From NCBI GenBank assembly GCA_001414345.1, contig LLCB01000041.1, positions 452,298-516,297 of the forward strand: a DNA stretch of 64,000 nucleotides. Direction: 5' to 3'. This document shows, in pieces, positions 36,116 to 47,737 of the stretch. The notes under the pieces are model-generated. The model was not told the origin of the DNA and searched no databases. It worked only from the letters and a program-made list of their open reading frames with translations. The stretch is from Hymenoscyphus infarciens. Taxonomy: Eukaryota; Ascomycota; Leotiomycetes; Helotiales; Helotiaceae. Each line of letters opens with the position of its first letter. Position 1 is the first letter of the stretch. Made by a program: the position numbers and the translations under genes.

Positions 36116-39100
36116 TCTCTCTCTCTTAAAAAAGACTTATTCTAAGTCTTCTCTCTCTTATCGTTTAGAGCTAAATCAGGATAGTATAAGTGTTATATTT
36201 ATTATATTTTGTTGATTTTGTTATAAGCGAGAAGGTAAGAGTTAGTAGCTAACCTAGTTCGAAGATGCTTTGTTTATTAAAATGTTATAAGCGAGATATC
36301 GAGATATTAGTACTAAATCGAATTCGTAGATACTTATAAAAGAGACTTCGTTTCTAATCCTTTAATATTAAAAGTAGTATTCGTATCTGCTAAAAGAGTA
36401 TAGTCTAATTCTATCTAGTAGGTTAGAGAAAGTTTAAAGTTTAAAGTTTAAAAGTTTAAAAAGTTTAAAGGTTTAAAAAGTTTAAAAGTTAGAGGTGAAT
36501 TTAGAGTAGAGTTAGAAGTTGTTTAGTTAAGAGGTAGTAATAACTTAGTTAAGAGCTTACTTCGAGAGTATATTAATTCGTATCTGATTCGAATTACTAA
36601 AAGAGTATAGGTCTAAAAAAGTTTAGAATAAAGTTAGAAGCGAATTCGGATTAGAGTCGGAGGCGAATATCGAGAGGTAAAGTTATAGGTGATAGTAATA
36701 ACTTAGTTAAGAGCTTACTTCGAGAGCGTACTAATTCGTATCTAATTTAAGGAATTTAAATAAAAAAAGAACTTCTAGTCTAGCTAGAAGTAAAAGAAAG
36801 TAGGACTCTAATTAGAGTTAGTAGGGTTTTAGCTAGTTAAAATAAAAGAGTTATTACTGAAGTTATTAAAGTTAAAATTATTATCTAACGTTTAGAATAA
36901 TAATAGGTAGAGTTTTAGCTAGTTAAAAGAGTTTATTACTAAATATTAAAAATGCTATCTAAAGTTTAAGATAATAAAAGAAGGAGTTTTAGCTAGTTAA
37001 ATAAACTTACTACTAAAGTTATTATATTATCTAAGTAACTATAGATAATAAAAGGAATAGTTTTAGGTATAACATTTATTAGTACTATTATATAAACTAT
37101 ATTACTTAGGCTCGTAGACTACCTCGTTCTCTTTAGTAATTCGAGTCTAAATCGAGGTACTTAAGAACTTATTTAAAATCGTCTTCCGATTCCGATTCTA
37201 CTTTAGAAGTAATAGAGAAAAAGTTTAAAGTAAAATTAGAATAGATTTAAAGCAGAGTTAGATAGTACTCGGTTAAGAAATAGTAATAACTTAGTTAAGA
37301 GCTTACTTCTTTATTTCGTCTTAATAGAAAGCGTATTTTAACCGACTCGTATCCGCTTTAAAAAGCTTAAATAAAAAAAGGAACTTCTAGCCTAGCTAGA
37401 AAAGTAAGAAAGACTCTATACTAGAGTTAGTAGGGTTTTACCTAGTTAAAGGCGAAGTTAATACTAAAGTTATTAAAGTTGAAAATGCTGTCTAAAGTTT
37501 AGAATAATAAAAGAGATAGTTATAAATATAGTAGTATCTAAGTTTGAATATCTAGTCGTATAAAACTATATTACTTAGGCTTATAGGCTGTTTTATTTTC
37601 TTTAGAGTACTTAAGAACTTATTTATCTTCTGATTTCGAAGAAAGAGTTACTATTAGATAGTAGAGAGTTTAGAGCTAAACTAGACAAAGATAGAGAGGT
37701 ATTCTTTTAAACTAAAGTGCTAATATTAATAAGCGTAGTTGTTTCTAAATATTTAGTACTTTAGTATCCTGCTTTATCTATAGCTTATTCTATATATAAA
37801 AGAACTATTGCTATTCTCTCCGAGTATAGCTATACTTGAAAAGTAAACGTTTCTTTAGTATAATCTTCTTCTTAATTCCACTTCTATCTCTTTTAACTTC
37901 TATCTCTTTTAACTTTTATACTAGCGAGGACTCGGTCTATAACCGTAGTCTTTTTAAATGTTTGCTAGTAGAGGTTCGAGAGAAGTTTAGAGTAGAGTTA
38001 GATAATATTTAGTTAGTATTATTAAAGATAGTAATAACTTAGCTAAGAGCTTACTTCTTTAGTTCTAATAGAAAGCGTATTTCGACTAATTCGTATTCGA
38101 TTTATATCTAATTTAAGGGTTAGGAAGTAGTAGGAAGGCATTAGAGGTAGTAGTGTCTCTTAAGCGAAAGAGGTCTAAATTTAGGTATAAAAGCAAAGGA
38201 GGGTTTAAATAAGAGTTAGATTAGTAAGAGTTTAGAGGCAGAGTGTTTATTAACTTTATAGTTCGCTTATAATTATATCTATCTTATCTAACTAATCGTT
38301 TTATCCTTTGTTTTTATACTACTATCTTATCTATATATCGTCTATATTTAAGAAGTCTTACTTATTATTTTATTAGAATCTTCTAGGTCTTAGTATATAG
38401 TTATAGATCGGAAAGAGTTTAGAAGGTCTTTTAAAAAGAGGGGTAGCTCTAGAAGGAGTTATTACTTAACGCTATTTAGTAGAACTAGGTTTAATATTTC
38501 AAAGATATTAATAGAGAGTATATTAAAAGGTATTAGAGGTAGCTACTTATAGTTAAAAAGGGTAATTAGAGCTTTAAAGTAGAAGAGGGTTTAATCGAAG
38601 GTTTAAAAGAGAATTAGATTAAGAAGGGTTTAGAGTAGTGATTTATTAACTTTAAATATTACTTATCCGTCTTTCTAGCTTAGCTAGCCGATTCCTTGTT
38701 TCTTGATTTTCTACTTCTAAAGCTTATATAACTAACTATATTTAGTCTATATTTAAGAAGTCCTACTAGTCTCTTTAACTATTATTATTTCTTTAAGATC
38801 TTCTAGATCTTAGTATACAAGTACTATTTAGATAGCTTTTAGAAAGAGAGGTGGCCCTAGAAGGTCGTTTAACGCCTTATAGTAGAACTAGGTTTAATAT
38901 CTTTATCGATTTAGAGAGAGAGAGAGTAAGATTAGATTTAGAAGCCTTCTAGATAACTATTATAAGTCGACTTATTTACTAAATCTAGGGTTATTAAGAC
39001 TCTTAGGAATACTTAGTGTATTCTAATCTCTTAATATATACTGAAATATAATTTATACTAGCTATCTATATAGATACTAAACCCTAGTATTACTAGCTAT

Positions 39101-39248
39101 CTAGGTAGTCTCTGATTACCTAGCTATTTAAGAATACTGTCGTAATATTCTAAATTAAGAGCGAATCGACTTCTAAATAAAGAGTAGTAATAAGCTTGAA
39201 GGAGATATTATTAAGGCTATTACTAGCGAAGAGTAGTTATTGTTTTTA

Positions 39249-39599
39249 TATAATAGTATGAAATATATATAACTATAGTAGAGGTATATAGGAGTACGTA
39301 TAGTAGAATAACGTATATAGATACTAGGTACTAATATAGAAGAAAATAATAACTAGCCTTTTCTAACTCTAGGAGTAGGCTACTATATATAAGAGGTTTT
39401 AGATAATATAAAAGGGGTACGAAACCGAACAACGATATACGTTAGCTAATATAAAAGCTCGAACTCTACGAAGTACGTCTGAAAGTCTAGACGGACGTAA
39501 CTTTCTTAAATTAGATAATATAAAACAATAACTACTAAAAGCTAATATATACGGTATATACTACGTAATATCGGCTATATAGGATAGTATGCCGTTATA
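39249..39599 (-). repeat. 5' LTR of LARD-like copy 3
   Basis: 351 bp, read on the minus strand. It matches 35765-36115 over its full length and is followed on the right by gatag. Confidence 0.85.
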
Positions 39600-39643
39600 G
39601 ATAGATAGAAATCTTTAGAGATTTAAGTAGAGATAATAGTAAT

Positions 39644-41003
39644 TATTATAGAAAGAATACGCGACTATACTAGTAGACCTATATATATTCCGAGTGCTTA
39701 GTACTCTTCTCTTCTCTCTTTAGACGTTTATTACTATACTATATAAGAGATTACTTTCACGTATTTCACTAAACCTAGCTATAAATCCTCTAATCTATAA
39801 TCTATTACTTATGCTATATAGTAGTAATACTCTAAAATCTAGTAACCTCTCTAAATCGACCTCGCTTACTAAAACCGCTTCTACTAACTATATCGTTCTC
39901 TCTCTCTCGTCCTCTCTCTCTCTTATTCTCTCTCTCTCTTATTCTCTCTCTCTCTCGTCTATTTCGTACTCTTATAAATCGCCTTCTACTAAACTATATT
40001 ATAACCGATACCTCTCTCTCTCTCTTATCTGCTTCCTAATCTTATAATTCGAATACTTAATTAGAATCTAGCTATTAGTATATACGCTGTCTAGTAATAA
40101 GTATAACTGTCTTCTAGATCTCTAGTAAGTTAGTAAGAAAGACGAAGAATACCTCTCTTACGCTCTTTCTACTCTATATATATACTCTCTTTAATCTCTT
40201 AAGTAACCTCTCTTCTCTTACGCTCTTTCCGCTCTATATATATATACTTTTTAATCTCTTAATATATATACTCTCTTTGATCTTTTAAGTAACCTCTCTT
40301 TAATCTCTTAAGTCTCGAGTTCTTAATTCTTACGCCTTTGTCTTAATACCGACCTCTAAGACTCGGTTTTATCTCCTCTCCTCTTCTCTCTTATTAGTAT
40401 TTCTTACGTTGCTATAGCAACGGCTGTCTTAATAACCTTGCTATTTACTCCTAGATAACTTCGCACGTCTACTAACTATACGTTTATATCTTACTAAATT
40501 CTTACTTCTTATATTAATATATCTCTCTAATACGTAGTATAGACTAGGAATATATACCGGTGTTATATACGGTTTAAAGTGCTTTTAAGTATCTTAAAAG
40601 AAAGGAATACTATTATATAACGCTAGCTAGAGTATACGACCTCTAAAGCTAGCTATAACTTAGAAGAAAGCTTACTTATAGCTAGAAGTCGAGTGATATT
40701 ATAGCTTAATAGAACGTGGCTATATAGACGCTAGCTAGGGTATACGACCTCTAAAGCTAGCTATAACTTAGAGGAAGCTTACTTAAGAACTAGAAGACGA
40801 GTTATAGCCTTATTTATTTCTTTCTTTTGCTTTTTTAAGTCTTTAGAGCCGACCTTTCTTTTAGATAAGTATATTATAAGAAGGACACGTAACTATACTA
40901 GTAGACTTATATATATTCCGAGTGCTTCGTACTCTTCTCTTCTCTTTTTAAACGTTTATTACTATACTATATAAGAGATTACTTTTACGTATTTCACTGA
41001 ACC
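39644..41003. mobile_element. TRIM-like LTR element 2
   Basis: Direct repeats of about 132 bp at 39644-39775 and 40872-41003 share tactagtagac.tatatatattccgagtgc and end near cgtatttcact.aacc. The internal 1.1 kb has a CT microsatellite (about 39898-40030) and two copies of an 80-bp unit containing ggtatacgacctctaaagct (near 40628 and 40738). No pol is present. CA and TG are almost absent while CG is common. Orientation and exact ends are uncertain, and no target duplication was found. Confidence 0.6.
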
Positions 41004-41009
41004 TTAGTA

Positions 41010-43964
41010 TAGAGGATAGTATAGTTTTCGTAGTTTTCGTCTAGTTTTGAATATACTAAACTATACTACTGTTTTAGTACTATTAGTAGAACTAAGTAAT
41101 AAATTAATAAAACTAACTACGTAAACTATCGTAGTTTTAAAAACTATAGATAAAAAGAGCTACTATTTTTAACCTAAAAGTAGCTCTTTAGTAGTAATTA
41201 AAGTATTAATCTCTCTTATAATTCTCTTATTATTCTTCTTCTCTAATACTCTAATCTCTCTTTTAACCTTTATTATAGTATCTTCTATATTAAGTAAACT
41301 AAACTAAGACTTTAGATATATAAGAGCGTTTATTAAGAGTATACTAAGATAGTTCTAATAATTAGTAATTATAATTTTAGTATTAGAGAAGAGTCGCTCT
41401 AGCCTAGTAGATATAGTAGGTATTAAGAGTATATTAAGAGCTATTTAAGAGAGATTTAAGTACTACTTTTATTAGGTAGGCTTAAGCTACTATTTAATAG
41501 GATTTAAATATATTAGTATAATAGAAGAGGTATAATAGTACTTATATTTATTAGTAGTAGATATACTATTAATCTTATTAAAGGTAGTATAAAGGAATAA
41601 GGAAAAGAGGTTATTATTATCTTTTAGAGTAGTAGTAGTAGTAGTAGTAGGATTATTAAGTAATACTAAGGTTATTAGACGATATTCCTCTTAGAGATTA
41701 AGTACTAAACCTCTAATAGAGTCTTAAAGAGCTTTTTTCTAATTCTTATTAATATACTACTATTTAAGACGTAGATTTAATATAAGTACTATAGTATATA
41801 CTAGTAAATTATTAGATAATTAATAATATTTATTTAGCTTCTTCTAGCCTAAATTAAACATCTATAAGAGTATAGAGTCCTTTATAAATATCCTTTTACT
41901 ATACTTAAAAGCTAAGAGATAATAATCTATTATAATAAGTACTATTAAATAATCTAACTCGAATACCTTAATAGTATACTTAAATTACTTTAGAAACTTA
42001 TATATAACACGTATAATATACTAATCGTTATTAGAGAGTATCTTATCTTTATTATACTTAAAGTCTTTCTTCTTTTTAGAAGGAAAGTACTTAAAGTAAA
42101 GAAGTATATTATCTTTATAAATAAGTATACTATCTAATATATTATACTAAGAGTTCTACTACGTACTATTATCTCTTTTAAGCTTTAATCTTATAATCTC
42201 TTTATATATTATAAACTATTAAATACTCCTTTAAATATATACTATAATATTATAAAGTTTACTAAGAGGTCTAATTTTATACTAATTTTTAATATAATCT
42301 ATTATTACTTAAAGTACTAAAGGTTAATTAATATTATTATAATTAAGAGTATCTTTAGTTATATAAAAGAGGAAGGACTAGATAGTAAGGTTAATAATAT
42401 AACTTATATAACGTATTTAATACTTAAGAGTAGTATAATTTAGAATTCTATATTTAAGATATATTTTTAAAAGGTTAGTAAAGGTATTAAATAGAGTAAA
42501 AGAAGTATATACTTAACTATAAGAACTCTATTATTATATTATTATTTAAAGTATTATTTATTTAAAAGTATTCTAAGCTTTATATAAAACTCTAATTCTC
42601 TAAAACCTTAATAATCGCCTTTCTAAGATACTTATCTATATATAAGTCTTTAACTCTTTTAAGAGCTAATACTACTAATCAAAGCTTCTTATCTACCTCT
42701 ATAAAATATACTAGTATATTAAATATTATAAGCTTATTTAGTAAGCTTTAAAGGTTATATAAGATATAGATCTTTAAGAGTATACTATTAAGTAGATAGT
42801 AGACTTAAACTTTTTATATATTATATTAGTTTTAGATCTATTTATAGATTATATAATATATAAGTAGAAGCTAAACTAGTATATTAGGATTAAGATAGTA
42901 TAAGAAGGCTCTAATCTTAAGAACCTCTACTAGCTTAAAAGCTAAGAAGTATATAATAATTACTTATACCTAGAGATATTTAAGCACTTTTAGATTAAGT
43001 AAGGTACTATTACTATAGCTAATTTAACGTCGCTTTTTAGTATTTTACTATACTAATTCTAAAGTAATCTTAATCTACTACTTTATATTATATACTATCT
43101 CTTAATAAGGTCCTCTATCTAGAATCTTATAAACTTTAAATAAGTGTTTTTATATAATTCTAGTACTAGATAAGACTTAGTACTATTATATATAATACTT
43201 ATAATTCTAGGAGTTCTTTTTTATTATCTAATATATATATTTAGTATTAATAACTATTAAGAATATATAGTTCTATACCTAAGAGTATTATTACTCTATA
43301 TTTAACTTTTATATACGTTTATACTTTGAACTAGTAGATAAACTAGAAGAAACTAAATAAGATAAGTTAGTAAAAGAAGACCTACTAGGTATATATAAAA
43401 GTGCTTATTCCTAGTTTATATCTTTATCTCCTAGTTTATTATTTAGAGTAGCTACTTCTTTAGTAATAGTAGCGGCCTAGACCTTAGCTTAGGTAAGAGT
43501 AAAGGATATAAGAGATTAGTATATAGGTTTAAGAACTCTTACTAACCTCCTAAAAGGTGTTTAAGCTTCTTTTAATAGTATACTAATATTATTATTATTA
43601 TTTTAATAATAGTATTACTAACGTTTAAAGTTTATTATAAGATAAGTAGTAAGAGCCTAGCTAATAGAAAGCCTAGAAACTACTAAAATAGAGCCTAAAA
43701 GAGTTTAGTTTTCCTCTTTTCTAGGCTTCTTAAAACTTAAACTTTCCTAGAAACCTAGCTAAAACTATAAAATTTTAATATATTATTATATATTTTATAT
43801 AATATTAAAAAGCAACTTAGTTTTTAAAACTACGTAGTTTTACTATACAAAACTATACTAACTACAGTTTTAGACAAATAATTTAAAACTAAGTAAAATT
43901 TACGAAAACTAACTATATAGCAAGTTAGTATAGTTAGTTGTTTAAAAACTATACGTATTCCCTA
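41010..43964 (-). mobile_element. hAT transposon 2, RIP-mutated, minus strand
   Basis: The ends are imperfect inverted repeats: left tagaggatagtatagtttt, right the complement of tagggaatacgtatagtttt. On the minus strand the transposase C-terminus is well readable at about 41420-41170: IPTISTRLERLFSNTKIII, then TNY, stop, NYLSILLINALIYLKS. This is the hAT dimerisation domain. Length (2.96 kb) fits a complete element. It is in the opposite direction to hAT 1 and its ends differ, so it belongs to another hAT family. No 8-bp duplication could be confirmed. Confidence 0.75.
41170..43700 (-). pseudogene. Decayed transposase of hAT 2
   Basis: Only the C-terminal dimerisation region is clear (LERLFSNTK, then LSILLINALIYLK, then a Lys/Arg/Glu-rich tail ending ITTKELLLG). 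Upstream sequence reads protein-like only in short pieces with many stops. Confidence 0.65.
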
Positions 43965-43999
43965 CACTGTACAGGTTTATCATAAAAACGAATGCAACG

Positions 44000-44480
44000 T
44001 GGTGGAATTTGGACCTATGCGTACCACATAGCACCCCCCATGAAGATATAAAATCGTTGGTATATCATTCCGCTCCCAACCTCCTCCATCATAGTATCAT
44101 ACTGTTCACTTTCTAATAGATTCGGTCTCCTAGCAATTGGCCAAACCCCGGGGCGATATACACTCCACTCAGCTTCAACGTCAACGACCCCGGGAATCGT
44201 GTATCCCTCACTCTCATTCTCACTTTTGTCGCCCAACTCTACAATGGCCAATCTCAGTGCTTCTCTCACCCCAGCCACATCATTTTCCTCTCAATATCAG
44301 GAACACCGTAAAACCCCGGCACTGATACCCTCGAATGGCTGAAAAACTTGATGATACGATTTAGGGTATTTTGGTTTCTATGACCTTCCTATCAACGTTC
44401 ATAATCAAACGCACCTGTGTTTTCCCGCTTGGTGACTCGTCTTCAGTTCTAAAAATACTCTTTCCCAATCCGTCGAGATA
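44000..44480 (-). pseudogene. Truncated alpha/beta-hydrolase (esterase/lipase) gene
   Basis: A minus-strand frame at 44278-44015 encodes DVEAEWSVYRPGVWPIARRP and then EEVGSGMIYQRFYIFMGGAM. This resembles the N-terminal part of fungal alpha/beta-hydrolase fold-3 esterases up to the oxyanion HGGx motif, here changed to MGGA. The rest of the domain, including the nucleophile serine, is absent: the sequence ends about 50 nt before the hAT 2 border. A further coding-like segment upstream (LDGLGKSIFRTEDESPSG, near 44470-44420) is out of continuity. The gene was cut off or eroded at the repeat boundary. Confidence 0.55.
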
Positions 44481-45760
44481 TAATTCATATGTAGACATAT
44501 ACACTTGAACTGGAAACACCAATCAACATTTCTCATATACCAGAGAAAGTAAATGTACGTACTGAACTTAATAACCCCTTCATCGCTTATCCTAGTCCCT
44601 TTACTCGCCTAAAGAGTATGTTCTTGCTGCATTCTCCAAGAATACACGTTAACTAAATCATTGGTATTAAGATGACCTATGAAATTGAAATTCTCAGATC
44701 CTATGAAGTCCTCGTAATAGAGTTTGAGCTACTCATTAACCTACATCAGATGTTCCAGTCCATGATCGGCCAGGGTAGTCGTGGAGAATTTCGATGCCGA
44801 CGAGTCTTTTGATAAGGACCCAGAGTGTCGAACACACTCAGCTTCATCGCGCTTCTTTCCTACTTCGATATTCACAAGTGGCTGGAAACCCAGACACCAG
44901 CCTTAAAAAAATAATGATATCCATCGGAGTTGGCAATTGATTTTCCGCCATTGATTACGAGGGACGCGATCTCCATTTCCCTCGAAGAGACTTTTGTAGA
45001 AAGAAGGAATCCGTATCTCGTTACTTGGTGTAGAAAATTGGCCAAGAATTCTTGGGCAAGTTTTATATATATGTCCCCGGCTGTCCTCTTGCTCCTAATA
45101 ATTTGTTTACGGGGTTCTCTTGACGAAGAATCTCTCGTTCGATATGAGGGAGGGAGAAGTCATCGAGCAAGACTTCGATTGCGTGGTGCTTGCAGGTGCC
45201 TTGAAGTGTTTGAACGAGAACGGATGCCAGATGGCATTTACCAGAGCCTTTGAAAATCAATTCTGAATACTGGTGCTATGAGATAAGCAGTTGGTAGAAC
45301 TACCTTGTAACTCGTAAACCCGTGACACCCAAAATGAAGGGCCCCCTATTCCCCTCGCAAGCATTTTCCGAAGGAGAGTTTACACGCGGTAGAACAATCT
45401 CTAGAACACCTTCTGCTCGCGCATCTTCACGCATGTTGAAAACAATTCACACTGCTCCACTTTCGAATAGAAGTTATAGGGTACCACCACTGTAAGAGGA
45501 CAAGAGTGCAAGAGTGGGTGGGGTATTTTTTGGTGACCCCTCCCCTGCCCCGGAAACGAAACCCCGACTTCCCCCTCGTTCTCAAAAAATGCCGGAGTTT
45601 CGTTGCTCCTACTGCGTCGTTCTTTCCTTCCATATAAAATACTCACTCTGCCTCTGAAAAAGAAAGAAATCAATACGCGCATACTTCAATCTCCCAATCG
45701 AACAACTTCCACCAACCGCAGAGAAAGAAGAAAAAAACAATCTCGCTCGATAAACCCACC
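44481..45760. other. Intergenic region upstream of the dehydrogenase gene
   Basis: Unique DNA without a recognisable gene. Open frames at 44930-45253 and 45401-45682 on either strand have no motifs. The last 100 nt holds a probable promoter. Confidence 0.5.
45630..45640 (+). promoter_or_regulatory. TATA-box-like element of the dehydrogenase gene
   Basis: tccatataaaatac lies about 125 nt before the ATG at 45761. A CA- and GA-rich leader without an upstream ATG between 45690 and the start codon follows. Confidence 0.4.
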
Positions 45761-47033
<1,273 letters not shown>

Positions 47034-47737
47034 GCATAAATAGACGCTGTATTCAGCCCTTGTAATGTTGGCAAACAAGTTCCTGATAACTTACCACCCT
47101 GTGCTGACAACGATAGTTTAAGAGACTCTCTCTTTTATCGACATTATTCGAAAGGGTCTCGGGTAATCAAAATCATTGTGCGAATGGTTTAGAAGAATCA
47201 AAGTTCGTTGCTTTTCATTATTCCAAGCCTCCTAGCACAATGAAACCAAATGTTAGAGGATATTTAGTACGATTCCTTTCGCAGGTGCAGGCGGAGGTAG
47301 GAAAATGGCGACGACTCATCCTGATACATTTGCTTTAATAGCAGTGAGACTTTGCCCTTTTCTATTGAACTGGTTGGTATGATACTTGGTTGATAACATA
47401 GGGTCTTCTCCAACAAAGAAATTCTTCATCATAGCCGAACTAAATGACCAACCAGCTCAAAACATCTGCTCACTGAGCCAATAAGAAGCTTCAAAAGCTC
47501 AAATATGTCACCAACGCCATCGAATTGGTCACGGAAAATGGTCTGGTTGTCCCACCAAGTCCGGAATAGACTCGAAATTAGAGGACCAGGTCTGATGGTA
47601 AAGCTTACATTGCTTCTAATCTTAAGTTGCACGGCATATAGGCTTATGACCCCTCATTCACCTCGTACCTCCTAGCTGCCCCTAACGACGTCCTCAAACA
47701 ACTCACAAAAGTCCATTCGAATTGCAGTTGTAGCGAA
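47034..47737. other. Intergenic region between dehydrogenase and GMC genes
   Basis: It holds the end of the dehydrogenase transcript and the promoter of the GMC gene on the same strand. Nothing else is recognisable. Confidence 0.5.

Larger units (their letters stand above)
35765..39599 (-). mobile_element. LARD-like LTR element, copy 3 (longest copy)
   Basis: Two LTRs of exactly 351 bp (35765-36115 and 39249-39599), read on the minus strand, flank a 3.1-kb internal region without coding capacity. The internal region contains at least four copies of a unit built on agtaataacttagttaagag followed by cttacttcgagag..gta (near 36530, 36690, 37290 and 38020). It also contains repeats of a gttattaaagtt...ataataaaag block. 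This is the RIP-mutated form of the units in copies 1 and 2. The element starts two bases after the end of TRIM 1. Flanking bases (attta on the left, gatag on the right) do not form a duplication of its own. Confidence 0.85.

Noticed and set aside
39811..40047. Ser/Leu-rich 78-codon open frame
   Set aside because: It is the translation of a CT microsatellite inside TRIM 2.
5110..43970. CRISPR array or tRNA/rRNA genes in the repeat block
   Set aside because: The repeats are LTRs, terminal inverted repeats or internal modules of transposons; no evenly spaced array and no cloverleaf or rRNA sequence was recognised.
5110..43970. Centromere as an explanation for the AT-rich block
   Set aside because: It cannot be excluded, but the block is only 39 kb, contains an island with an intact gene and is flanked closely by genes; RIP-mutated transposons explain the composition.
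45401..45682. Minus-strand frames upstream of the dehydrogenase
   Set aside because: They overlap the probable promoter and leader of the gene at 45761 and have no features.
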